Notes under the pieces: generated by a model
The model's database searches: none
What the model was told of the DNA's origin: nothing
What the model saw: only the letters and a program-made list of their open reading frames with translations
Program-made: the position numbers and the translations under genes
Assembly (NCBI GenBank): GCA_022824685.1
Contig: JAJDZJ010000006.1
Span: forward strand, 1-53,280
DNA length: 53,280 bases
Source: Caldilineaceae bacterium
GTDB taxonomy: Bacteria > Chloroflexota > Anaerolineae > Caldilineales > Caldilineaceae
Direction: 5' to 3'
In this document: piece after piece, positions 34,173 to 42,970 of the stretch
Layout of the letters: every line of letters begins with the position of its first letter
Position numbering within the stretch: the first letter of the stretch is position 1

Positions 34173-35121
34173 CCCCTTGCAGCGTGAGAGCATTCAATGG
34201 TCTGTCCGGCGTGGAGACGACAATCGCCGCGACAGCATTCGCGAAGCGCGCCGCCTGCGCAGTGGACGCCCCGCCATTCACCGCCTGCAAAAACCCGGCA
34301 TTGAAGGAATCGCCCGCGCCAACGGTGGTCTGGACTTCGACGGGAAATCCGGGCACGAATGTCGGCTTGTCCATGGCGCCCGCAGAAGTCCGCTCCCGAG
34401 CCCATACCGCCGCGCCGGCAGCCCCCCTCTTTATGACGACACAGCCTGCGCCGTCCTTCAGGATCTCGGCCATTCCCGCGACGAGATTCGCTTCTCCGGC
34501 ACAGACCGAAAGCTCGTGCTCGTTGCAGATGAAATAGTCAGTGTGAGCCAGAAGGGGGCGGAGTTCGTCCAACCGGGCCGGTTCGCCGATCGCGGGCCCG
34601 ATGTCAACAGCAGTGCGAGTGTCGCTCTGACGGGCCCCCCGGAAAAGCTCGATCGCGCCTTGCGGCCGCAGCCCCGGCATGATCGGGTAGCTCGTCAACA
34701 GAAGAATGTCCGAACGCTTCACCTGAGACATGTCGATGGCGCTTTCGTCCACGCTCCTGTTGGCCCCTTCATGATGGAACGCCAGGCGGTTCTGGCCCCT
34801 ATCGCTGAGAATGAGCGTTGTCGCTGTACTCTTCCCCGGATATTGCCTCACCCCTGCCATGCCTACGCCGGCTTCAGCCAGCTGCGCGGCCATCCAGTCC
34901 CCGAGATGATCCGCGCCCAGGCCTCCGACCAGTTCCACGGACGACCCCAAGCGCGCCAGGGCATATGCCGAGTTGGCCCCGTTGCCGCCGAGAGAGGTCC
35001 GCAGTGGCTCATCGTGGAAGACTAAGCTGTCGACTGTGAACTCGTCGCCCTCGCTGCGGGGCATCGCTGCAAGGTTGGAGACAAAGAGATCGACGGTTGC
35101 GGTTCCGATTACGGTAAACAT
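34147..35121 (-). CDS. PfkB family carbohydrate kinase (ribokinase-like)
   Basis: A 324-residue sugar kinase. The substrate-side signature GGNGANSAYALARLG is at 45-59 and the ATP-side signature TVGAGDSFNAGF holds the catalytic Asp271. It could be a ribokinase, fructokinase or 2-keto-3-deoxy sugar acid kinase; the RhmD-like gene nearby makes the last attractive but unproven. The start at 35121 (MFTVIGTATVDLF) is where the fold begins; the 107 codons upstream are not conserved in style. It overlaps the UlaG-like gene tail to tail. Confidence 0.92.
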   Translation of the reverse strand: MFTVIGTATVDLFVSNLAAMPRSEGDEFTVDSLVFHDEPLRTSLGGNGANSAYALARLGSSVELVGGLGADHLGDWMAAQLAEAGVGMAGVRQYPGKSTATTLILSDRGQNRLAFHHEGANRSVDESAIDMSQVKRSDILLLTSYPIMPGLRPQGAIELFRGARQSDTRTAVDIGPAIGEPARLDELRPLLAHTDYFICNEHELSVCAGEANLVAGMAEILKDGAGCVVIKRGAAGAAVWARERTSAGAMDKPTFVPGFPVEVQTTVGAGDSFNAGFLQAVNGGASTAQAARFANAVAAIVVSTPDRPLNALTLQGVNRLIDSS

Positions 35122-35532
35122 GGTAGATTCGCCTTCTGAGAGTGCGTGACGCCGTCGCTTTGGCACAAGTCGACCGCTCGGTTCGCCCGCGGCAGCGGCG
35201 CGACAAGACCGCCTAAGTGTTACACGATAGTGCCATTCTATAGCCGGTTGGGCGTGACGGAAAACGGTGTTGTTGCCTCGTTGAACCAGAAGCGCACTGT
35301 AAGAAACCTGGCCAAAGCACAGTAAACAGTTTGGACCCGCTCCATTGAACGGTATGAGAGGAAAGACGGTGAAACGATAGCAGTTGGCTTCTTCCCTTAA
35401 GAGATGCACGCACGGCAGGCGGGCTACATAATCGGATCCCACTTACACCACTTTCAATTTACAAACTAGCGATTGGCACAGTAAGTCTTCCCCAAAGCCT
35501 GCCTGCTGTCGGGAAGCCACTGTAAAGCAATG

Positions 35533-35565
35533 TTAGAGCAGTCCTTTTTTGTCCAGTTGCTCTAA
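35533..35565. promoter_or_regulatory. Inverted repeat overlapping promoter (putative operator)
   Basis: TTAGAGCA (35533-35540) and TGCTCTAA (35558-35565) are perfect 8-bp complements 17 bases apart. One arm lies upstream of the -35 box and the other between -35 and -10. This is the arrangement expected for a repressor controlling the sugar transporter operon. Confidence 0.45.
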
Positions 35566-35577
35566 AATGGGTATACT
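35549..35577 (+). promoter_or_regulatory. Promoter of the sugar ABC transporter operon
   Basis: TTGTCC (35549-35554), 17 bases, TATACT (35572-35577): 4/6 and 5/6 matches. Transcription would start near 35584. Confidence 0.55.
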
Positions 35578-35910
35578 GCAACGCTAGCAGCCGAAGCTTC
35601 TTGTTCACATCGCGGCGTTTTCAGCAATTTGGCCAGCCTTGTTGTGATCAGCTGACCTGAAGAGGTTGCTCCAATTTGTAGGACCGTTCAATCTACCATC
35701 AGGCCTCCCCCGCTTAGGTCAAATGGATTGGGCAAAAGCCGGTCTTTTGCTCTGCGTTCCATTTTGATATGTGCCAATCCGCAAGTCTAAACTGATTTCG
35801 TCCTTCTGGCAGTCGTAACCTGTCGCGCACTTCAGCGCGAGATGGAATCGTGCTAAGTCTGCACCAAGGCCGGAATCTGCGATCACATTCAATCCAAGGA
35901 GGAAACCTGC

Positions 35911-37263
35911 ATGACAAGAAGAACCATTAGTCGCCGAGATTTTCTGCGGACTTCCGGGCTCGTTGCCGGTGGCGCGGCGTTGGCCGCCTGCGCGGCGCCT
36001 GCAGCCGCTCCGGCATCAGGCGGTGATGATTCCGCCGCAACCGAACCGCAGACCATTTCCTGGTGGTACGCTTGGGGAAATCTGGATCCCGCTGTGGAGT
36101 CCATTTCGAAACTTGACAGTTTCAAAGCACACATTGGCGAAAATACTACGCTGGACTACCGCGGCAGCACGAATAATGAAGCCGTTCTGACCGCGCTGGC
36201 GGCGGGAGACCCCCCTGACGGCGGCTCAAACATGGACTATCCCGGGCTCTGGGCGCGCGGCGTTTGCCTGGCGGTCAATGACATGGTGGACTCCAGTGAA
36301 ATAATCGACCCGAATGAGGTCGTGGATGCAGTCTGGCAGGGAGGATTTTACGGCGCCGACCTGATCGGTGTCCCTTCGATCGAGTCCTTTCTCTGGTACG
36401 GTCTGAACTACAATGCGCAGCATGTTGAAGAGGCCGGCCTCGACCCGGACAACCCGCCGCTGACCTGGGATGGCGTCATGGAGTGGCACAAGGAGCTGTC
36501 CCAGTTTGACGATGGCGGCAACGTCCTCCGCATCGGCCTTGACCCGATCGACGCTATGGCCGGCGAACCGGATTTCATCGCCACCTCTTATGGACACACG
36601 TGGTGGAATGATGAGGAGCAGACCTTCCATCTTGACCACGAACTGATGGCGCAAGGCATCGAAACGCAAGCGGAGTTCTTCCGCTTCATTGGCCCGGACA
36701 ACTTCGCCGGGTTGCGCTCGGTCGAAGGACAGGGTACGTGGGGGGCTGCCTTCAACGCCGAGGTTCAGTCGATGATCATCGAGGGTTACTGGCACGCCGG
36801 CGAGACCACGATCCAGAAGCCGGAAGTGGCAGTGCATAACCGCGCGACGTGGGCCCCCGTACCTGCCTTCCGCGAGGGCGCGAAGATCATGGCGACCGGC
36901 CCCCATATGGTCCAGATCTACAGGGACGGCAAGAACCCGGACGGCATTTTCAAGGTTGCCGAATTCCTGCACACGGAAGAGCCGCTCAACATCATTTTCA
37001 ATGAAGTTGGCTGGATCATGGGTATCCAGAGCTGGCTGCCCACGATCGACGTTGATACCTTCCCCGGACTGCGTTTCTACATTGACAATATCGACCAGGT
37101 CACCGACTGGATCGTGGGACGCAGATCCCCGATTCACTGGTTCGTCAATACACAGCTCTGGGACCTGCGCGAGCAGGTGTACCGCGACCTCATCACGCCT
37201 TCAGAGGCTGTCGCCGAGCTGCAAAAGCGCGCCCTGGATGAGTGGGAAGCCCAGGGGCTCTAA
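35911..37263 (+). CDS. Sugar ABC transporter solute-binding lipoprotein, TAT-exported
   Basis: A 450-residue family 1 (MalE/UgpB-like) binding protein. The N-terminus has a twin-arginine motif SRRDFLR (7-13), a hydrophobic run and a lipobox LAAC with Cys27, so it is exported folded and lipid-anchored. The mature protein has the family's TISWWYAWGN opening. The ATG has AAGGAGG upstream. Two permease genes follow after an intergenic hairpin. The sugar cannot be read from the sequence. Confidence 0.95.
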   Translation: MTRRTISRRDFLRTSGLVAGGAALAACAAPAAAPASGGDDSAATEPQTISWWYAWGNLDPAVESISKLDSFKAHIGENTTLDYRGSTNNEAVLTALAAGDPPDGGSNMDYPGLWARGVCLAVNDMVDSSEIIDPNEVVDAVWQGGFYGADLIGVPSIESFLWYGLNYNAQHVEEAGLDPDNPPLTWDGVMEWHKELSQFDDGGNVLRIGLDPIDAMAGEPDFIATSYGHTWWNDEEQTFHLDHELMAQGIETQAEFFRFIGPDNFAGLRSVEGQGTWGAAFNAEVQSMIIEGYWHAGETTIQKPEVAVHNRATWAPVPAFREGAKIMATGPHMVQIYRDGKNPDGIFKVAEFLHTEEPLNIIFNEVGWIMGIQSWLPTIDVDTFPGLRFYIDNIDQVTDWIVGRRSPIHWFVNTQLWDLREQVYRDLITPSEAVAELQKRALDEWEAQGL

Positions 37264-37273
37264 CTGACACAGA

Positions 37274-37306
37274 CCAGCGGCCAGCGCCGGAAGGCCTGGC
37301 CGCTGG
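37274..37306 (+). other. Intercistronic hairpin between binding protein and permease genes
   Basis: A perfect 11-bp inverted repeat, CCAGCGGCCAG (37274-37284) with CTGGCCGCTGG (37296-37306), loop 11 bases. No T-tract follows, so it is more likely an RNA-stability or partial-termination element that gives more binding protein than permease, as seen in maltose operons. Confidence 0.7.
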
Positions 37307-37332
37307 ATCTATTGATTGGGGAAGGATACCTT

Positions 37333-38250
37333 ATGGCTGCCAGTACACAGCGAGTCAGCCGCTATACACCTCAGGAATGGCGCAACCTGCGCCTGGGCCT
37401 CCTTTTTGTATCGCCATGGGCGCTCGGCTTTCTCCTATTCACGATCTATCCCTTGCTGTCATCACTCTACTATAGCCTTACTCGCTATGACCTGTTGCGC
37501 CCGCCCGTTTTCCTCGGCGCGAAGAACTACCTCACCCTTTTCTTCGACGATCCCCACTTCTGGAATGTGATGTACAACACGATCTACTATGTTGGGGTCA
37601 GTGTTCCTTTCGGAGTGGGCGCGGCCTTCCTCATCGCAAACATTCTGAACTCAAGGATCGTGGCCAGATCCTTTTTCCGCAGCGTGATCTACATTCCTTC
37701 CATCGTTCCTGCGGTCGCTTCGGCCATGGTCTGGCAGTTCCTGATGAATGTTCAGTACGGCGCGATTAACGGCGTTCTTCGCTACTTCGGCCTTCCCATC
37801 ATCCCATTTCTCTCCAATCCGGGCTGGGCCAAACCTTCGTTGATCCTGGTCGCCATTTGGGCCCAGGGAGCGGCTGTCGTCATCTTCCTTGCCGCCCTGC
37901 AGGACGTCCCCCGTTCGCTTTACGAGGCAGCAACTGTTGACGGGGCCAATATTTGGCACAAATTCCGCAACGTCACCATTCCCCTTACCTCGCCAATCAT
38001 ACTGTTCAACCTCATTATGGGTCTCATCGTCGCCTTCCAGGAATTCACCGTGCCCTGGCTGCTTACTGAAGGCGGCCCGATGAACTCCACGGAGTTTTAT
38101 CTGGTACACCTCTATCGCAACGCATTTGAGTATTTGCGGATGGGGAAGGCGTCCGCCCTTGCCTGGATCCTCTTTCTGATCATCGTTGTCTTTTCGCTTG
38201 TCATCTTCAAGACCTCGGCACGCTGGGTCTACTATGGAGGTGAAAAATGA
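37333..38250 (+). CDS. Sugar ABC transporter permease (MalF/UgpA-like)
   Basis: A 305-residue inner-membrane permease with six helices. The EAA loop EAATVDGANIWHKFRNVTIP contacts the ATPase. The ATG at 37333 follows GGGGAAGGA; a TTG at 37312 is less likely. Its stop overlaps the next permease start as ATGA. Confidence 0.94.
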   Translation: MAASTQRVSRYTPQEWRNLRLGLLFVSPWALGFLLFTIYPLLSSLYYSLTRYDLLRPPVFLGAKNYLTLFFDDPHFWNVMYNTIYYVGVSVPFGVGAAFLIANILNSRIVARSFFRSVIYIPSIVPAVASAMVWQFLMNVQYGAINGVLRYFGLPIIPFLSNPGWAKPSLILVAIWAQGAAVVIFLAALQDVPRSLYEAATVDGANIWHKFRNVTIPLTSPIILFNLIMGLIVAFQEFTVPWLLTEGGPMNSTEFYLVHLYRNAFEYLRMGKASALAWILFLIIVVFSLVIFKTSARWVYYGGEK

Positions 38251-39161
38251 CCTCCATCGCTTCGGAAACCGGAACGAGGCCCGTCCCGCGCTACCGCCAT
38301 GACACCGGCCATCGCTGGCAGACGGTTTTGCTGGAAATCATCAAGTACTCTGTACTGATTCCTCTAACTGCCAGTTTTGCCTTCCCCTTGTACTGGATGA
38401 TCAGTTCGGCCCTGAAGGTAGACTCGCAGGTTTACACTGTGCCGCCCATTCTTCTGCCCTTTCCAATTCATCCGGTGAACTTTATCGAAGGGTGGCAGAT
38501 TCTGCCTTTCACGCGGTACGCCGTCAACTCGGTGGTCTTCTATACGGTGCCGGCCGTCGCGTTTACCGTGCTGTCCTCAACCATCGTAGCCTACGGGTTT
38601 TCGCGCATACGCTGGCCCGGTCGCGACACGATTTTCTGGCTGGTGGTCATGACGATGATGTTGCCTTGGGCCGTGACAATGGTGCCACTGTTTATAACCT
38701 TCAAATGGCTCGGCTGGCTTGACACCTACCGACCTCTTGTTGTGCCGGCCCTGTTCAGCCATCCCTATATCGTCTTCCTTCTGCGTCAGTTCTTCATGAC
38801 TCTGCCCGAAGAGCTTTCCGACGCCGCCCGAATCGACGGGGCAAGCGAATTCGGCATTCTCTTCCGTATCATCTTGCCGCTGACGAAGCCAGCCCTGGCC
38901 GTCGTCGCGCTATTCAGGTTCCTCTGGGCCTGGAACGACTACTTGGGGCCGCTGATCTATCTGCGTGACGAAAATCGCTACCCACTGGCGCTTGGGATCG
39001 AGCAACTCTCAACGCGCGCCAATGATGTCGGCAACTTCAGCAATGGCATTCCCTACCTGATGGCCGTGAGCACTCTCGTCGCGCTTCCTATTATCGTTAC
39101 CTTCTTTTTCGCCCAGCGTACATTCATCGAAGGAATTTCGCTGACAGGGATGAAGGGTTAG
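38247..39161 (+). CDS. Sugar ABC transporter permease (MalG/UgpE-like)
   Basis: A 304-residue permease, partner of the preceding one. The EAA loop is DAARIDGASEFGILFRIILP. The start is coupled by ATGA to the gene before. No ATPase gene follows; the system probably shares a MsmK/UgpC-type ATPase encoded elsewhere. Confidence 0.94.
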   Translation: MTSIASETGTRPVPRYRHDTGHRWQTVLLEIIKYSVLIPLTASFAFPLYWMISSALKVDSQVYTVPPILLPFPIHPVNFIEGWQILPFTRYAVNSVVFYTVPAVAFTVLSSTIVAYGFSRIRWPGRDTIFWLVVMTMMLPWAVTMVPLFITFKWLGWLDTYRPLVVPALFSHPYIVFLLRQFFMTLPEELSDAARIDGASEFGILFRIILPLTKPALAVVALFRFLWAWNDYLGPLIYLRDENRYPLALGIEQLSTRANDVGNFSNGIPYLMAVSTLVALPIIVTFFFAQRTFIEGISLTGMKG

Positions 39162-39180
39162 CTACCAGAATCGGCCGCAT

Positions 39181-40929
39181 ATGCGCACTTTCCTCCCTGC
39201 ACTCTTTGTTGCAGCCGCCTTGATCTGCGGCTGCTCGGCGAATCTTGCCTCAGGCCGACTGCCGGTCTCCCCGTACTCGACTGGTCCGCCCGATTTACTT
39301 CAGGTCGATACCCGCGCCCTGGAACCGGATTATGCCCAAGGCCAACAGCAAGGCGGGTCCTCGCCCCCCTGCGCCGGCAACTTCCACGAGCATCAGTTGC
39401 CGCACGTAACGGGCACAACTTTTGAACGCGTCGCTTACTTTACCAGCAATGGCGCGGGCCTGGCCGTTGGCGATCTCGACAACGACGGCGACGAAGACTT
39501 CGTCATGGCCAATCTCCTCGGACCGAATCACATCTTCTGGAATGAAGGCGGATTGGCGTTTCACCGCCAGTTCCTCCTTGATGGCAGCCTGCGCGGCGTT
39601 GCCCTCGTCGACGTCGACGGAGATGGCTGGCTCGACATCACCGCGTCCAGCCGAATAGGCGAAATCGTTTACTGGCAAAACCTGGGCGAACGCGCCGGCG
39701 AACACGGTCAGTTTGACGATCTGCAGGAGCCGGCATCGCTGCCCGGCGTGAAGGGCTTCGCCTACTCGTTCCAGTGGGGTGACCTGGACCGGGACGGAGA
39801 TCTCGACCTGGTCACCGCCTCCTATGACGCCTCGCTTGAAAAGCAGATCGGGCGCCGGGCCCTCGACGCCAGCAACTTGAATGGCGTGTTTGTCTATGAA
39901 AACCGGAACGGTCGGTTTGTGCCCTCGCGCATCGCGGCCCATGCCCAAGCCCTGGCGCTCCAACTTCTGGACGTGAACGGCGACAGAAGGCTTGACATCG
40001 TGGTTGGCAACGACTTCGATACTCGCGACGCCGTCTTCCTCGGCCACCGCAACGGCGTTTGGCTCCCCGTTGAACCCTTCAATAGAACGACCTTCAGCAC
40101 GATGAGCTTCGCCAGCGGCGACATTGACAACGACGGCCAGTGGGAACTTTTCGCCGCCGACATGCACCCCTACTCCGAGGAACCGGAGATTATGCGCCAG
40201 TGGCTTCCGGTGATGGAAACGATGCCTCCCCCCAGCCCCGAAGACGGCCCCCAGGTGATGGCCAACGTTCTCCAGGAGCGACAGCAGGACAGTTGGGCTG
40301 ATATGGCCGAGCCGTGGCAAGTCCCTTACTCAGGTTGGAGTTGGTCCGCCCAATTTGGCGACCTGGACCAGGACGGTCTGCTGGACCTGTATATCGTTAA
40401 CGGCATGACCGCGATGGAGATTTTCCGTCACCTGCCTGGCGATGAACTGGTCGAGGAAAACCAGGCCTACCGCAACGATGATGGGGCGCGATTTGTCCCC
40501 GCTCCCGAGTGGAAGCTGAACAGCACCGCAGGCGGCCGCGGCATGAGCCTGGCCGACCTAGACGGCGACGGCGACCTGGATGCGCTCATCAACAACCTGC
40601 GTTCACCCGCGCAACTGTTCGAGAACAGGCTGTGCAGCGGCCATGCTCTGCTGGTCGACCTGCGCCATCCCGGCAGCGGCAATACACGCGCCTTGGGCGC
40701 CGAGCTGCTGCTGCACACGTCGAACGGCATCCTCCGCCGCACCGTGCAAGCGGCGGGCGGCTACCTGTCCGGCCGCAGCGCCCGCCAGCACTTTGGCTTT
40801 CCCGAAGATTCCAGGATCTACGCCATCGAGATCCGCTGGCCGGATCGTTCCTTTTCACTCATAGAAGGCCGACAGATACAGCCCAACAGTTTGCTGACAA
40901 TTACCCGGCGCTCCGCTCAGCCTGAGTGA
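39181..40929 (+). CDS. Secreted FG-GAP/VCBS repeat lipoprotein with ASPIC/UnbV domain (CRTAC1-like)
   Basis: A 582-residue exported protein. The signal ends in a likely lipobox ICGC with Cys18. Seven Asp-rich calcium-binding repeats are visible (DLDNDGDED, DVDGDGWLD, DLDRDGDLD, DVNGDRRLD, DIDNDGQWE, DLDQDGLLD, DLDGDGDLD), forming a beta-propeller. The C-terminus is an ASPIC/UnbV domain (GSGNTRALGAELLLHTSNG, then RSARQHFGF). It follows the permease gene by 19 bases on the same strand and may be in the same operon, suggesting an outer-surface role in binding the polysaccharide or sugar source. Function is inferred. Confidence 0.92.
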   Translation: MRTFLPALFVAAALICGCSANLASGRLPVSPYSTGPPDLLQVDTRALEPDYAQGQQQGGSSPPCAGNFHEHQLPHVTGTTFERVAYFTSNGAGLAVGDLDNDGDEDFVMANLLGPNHIFWNEGGLAFHRQFLLDGSLRGVALVDVDGDGWLDITASSRIGEIVYWQNLGERAGEHGQFDDLQEPASLPGVKGFAYSFQWGDLDRDGDLDLVTASYDASLEKQIGRRALDASNLNGVFVYENRNGRFVPSRIAAHAQALALQLLDVNGDRRLDIVVGNDFDTRDAVFLGHRNGVWLPVEPFNRTTFSTMSFASGDIDNDGQWELFAADMHPYSEEPEIMRQWLPVMETMPPPSPEDGPQVMANVLQERQQDSWADMAEPWQVPYSGWSWSAQFGDLDQDGLLDLYIVNGMTAMEIFRHLPGDELVEENQAYRNDDGARFVPAPEWKLNSTAGGRGMSLADLDGDGDLDALINNLRSPAQLFENRLCSGHALLVDLRHPGSGNTRALGAELLLHTSNGILRRTVQAAGGYLSGRSARQHFGFPEDSRIYAIEIRWPDRSFSLIEGRQIQPNSLLTITRRSAQPE

Positions 40930-41004
40930 ACCTTCCCGGGCGCGGCCGGTCAGACTTGAACGGCCAACGAGCATCACCTCCTTCACGCATCAGGGACGCC
41001 ATCT

Positions 41005-42444
41005 TTGGACACAACTTCAAACGAGCATAAGTGGAAGATTCTGGCTGCGCTGGCCGGCGTTGTTCTAATGGCTTCGCTCATTTTCAGCTCAGCGGCAGTC
41101 GTTCTTCCCGATATCGTCAGGGAATTCAGAATCAGCTTTGCCTTTGGTCAATGGGTGCTCCTGTCGTACACACTCGCGCAGACATCGATCATGCCAATGG
41201 TGGGGCGGCTGGGCGATATGTTCGGCAATCGGCCCGTCTTCCTCGGCGGCACGATCGCCTTTATGGTCACTTCGATTCTTCCCGGTTTGGCGCCAACCAT
41301 TGAACTGATGCTTTTCTTTCGCGTCCTGCAGGCCGTGGGCGCGGCATTTGCTCTCGCCTTGAACTATGGGATCGTGATCGAGACCTTCTCTCCTTCTGAG
41401 CGCGGCAAGGCCTTGGGCGCATTCGGCGCAATCTTTGCGGCGGGCAGCATTCTCGGTCCGATGATCAGCGGTTTCGTATTGGGCGCCCTGTCGTGGCGCT
41501 GGATCTTCTTCGTCGGTCAACCTCTGGCTCTGATCAGCCTGATACTGGCGTGGCGCTACCTGCCTCAATCCCGCCCAACCGGCCGGCAGAGTTTCGACTG
41601 GACCGGCTCCTTCCTGCTGTTTACGGGGCTCTTGACACTCATGCTGTACCTGACGTTTGGCGGTGGCCTTGGATTCGGTTCTCCTGTCACATTGGCGCTG
41701 CTCGCCGTCTCAATACTCTCGCTATGGAAGTTTGTGCGAAACGAGGCGCGGGTCCGGGAGCCGCTACTTGATCTGTCCCTCTTCCGGAACGCGCAGATCA
41801 GTGTAAACCTGTCAATTCGTATCCTCACGAATGTCGCGATAGGCGGTCTGTGGTTTCTGTTTCCCTTCTATCTGGTGGATATCCTGCTGATCGACCCTGT
41901 GCTGGCCGGCATCCTCCTGACCGTCTTCTGGGTCTTTTTCGGCGTGGCCGTGTTGGTTTCCGGCGCCCTCACCGATCGGTTCGGGTTTCGCCTGATCGCC
42001 AGCATTGGCCTGTTTATTCTCGGCCTCGGTTGCTTCACTGCCAGCACACTCAGCGCCGCCAGCACCGCTGCGGATTTCGTTCTGCGGGTCGCGCCAATTG
42101 CCCTGGGCTTTGGGATCTCGCACTCGCCCACAGACAGCGCGGTCATGGGCTCCGTGCCCCGCGAGCGGCTGGGCATTGCCAGCGGCACCAACACGATTGG
42201 TCGTTTTTTGGGGCGCACCGCAGGCGTCGCCGCGCTGGGCGCGCTGTGGGCCAGCCGCGTGCGAGCCAATGCCGGGTCCGATTTCAGCGGCGTTGTTACG
42301 GAGGCTGCCGCTTCGGCCCAGATAGCGGGGCTCCAGAGTGTCGCCTTCGCGGCCCTGGCCCTGGTCGGCGTCCCCCTCGCGTTAATTGCGTGGGAGTCTA
42401 TATCTTCCAGATCAGCCGCGCGGCCGGCGCAACAGCCCTCGTAG
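41005..42444 (+). CDS. MFS transporter, DHA2 (14-TM) type, copy 1
   Basis: A 479-residue major facilitator of the EmrB/QacA group. The motif A region is GRLGDMFGNRPVFLGG and a later copy is DRFGFRL; motif C-like Gly-rich segments are present. The start is TTG at 41005 with AGGGA upstream. TM1 reads LIFSSAAVVLPDIV and lacks the acidic residue of the usual D-S-T-I-V motif, unlike many drug exporters. It is the most diverged of three tandem copies. Confidence 0.9.
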   Translation: MDTTSNEHKWKILAALAGVVLMASLIFSSAAVVLPDIVREFRISFAFGQWVLLSYTLAQTSIMPMVGRLGDMFGNRPVFLGGTIAFMVTSILPGLAPTIELMLFFRVLQAVGAAFALALNYGIVIETFSPSERGKALGAFGAIFAAGSILGPMISGFVLGALSWRWIFFVGQPLALISLILAWRYLPQSRPTGRQSFDWTGSFLLFTGLLTLMLYLTFGGGLGFGSPVTLALLAVSILSLWKFVRNEARVREPLLDLSLFRNAQISVNLSIRILTNVAIGGLWFLFPFYLVDILLIDPVLAGILLTVFWVFFGVAVLVSGALTDRFGFRLIASIGLFILGLGCFTASTLSAASTAADFVLRVAPIALGFGISHSPTDSAVMGSVPRERLGIASGTNTIGRFLGRTAGVAALGALWASRVRANAGSDFSGVVTEAAASAQIAGLQSVAFAALALVGVPLALIAWESISSRSAARPAQQPS

Positions 42445-42970
42445 CCGGATACTGTGTCTGCGAACGCGCCTGCGGGGGACCGCGACCGTCATGGCCGAAC
42501 TGGGCTATCTCTTGCCGCCAAAGGATGCGCATTGCCGGCGTAGAGTTCGGGGCGACCCGGAACTCCTGAAAGAGAATCTGCGCCGACCGGCTCTGGAAAC
42601 GGCGCGCATGCCGTGAGGCGCCTGTCCCATGCCGGTTCGCCGCCGCAGTTCCCCGTCCGGCAAAGACAGACCAGCTGGGGACCCGACTGATTGGTCCCAA
42701 CAGCACCGGAGTATTCTGCCGCAGCGAACGGGGGCCGCGGGCGGGTAGCGACAGGCACGAAGGGCCCGTTCACAGTTCGTCCTGCCCAATGGACCCACAA
42801 TCCAGGTTCCCGAACTCCACTGGCTGGATCGGTCTGGTCCTGGCATTGATGCCTTGCTTGTAGCGTTGGACAGATTGTCGACCTTAGCTTGACTGATACT
42901 TTATGCTACATAACGCACTTCAGACCCATACATTTCATCGGTCTCGCGAAGCGCCAGTCCCTTCTGATCC
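42445..42970. other. Intergenic region between MFS copies 1 and 2
   Basis: A 526-base gap. Short ORFs on both strands have no recognisable family, no ribosome site and look like GC-rich chance frames. TTGACT at 42889 has no convincing -10 partner. No pseudogene of an MFS copy was recognised. Confidence 0.4.

Larger units (their letters stand above)
35122..35910. other. Long AT-richer intergenic region before the sugar ABC operon
   Basis: A 789-base gap between divergent genes. No coding sequence is evident. It holds a promoter (35549-35577) overlapped by an inverted repeat (35533-35565), leaving a leader of about 325 bases before the ATG at 35911. I could not identify a known riboswitch in the leader. 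Confidence 0.5.

Noticed and set aside
42445..42970. Decayed fourth MFS copy
   Set aside because: No frame in the gap shows MFS motifs such as GRLGD or NNSAVMGS.
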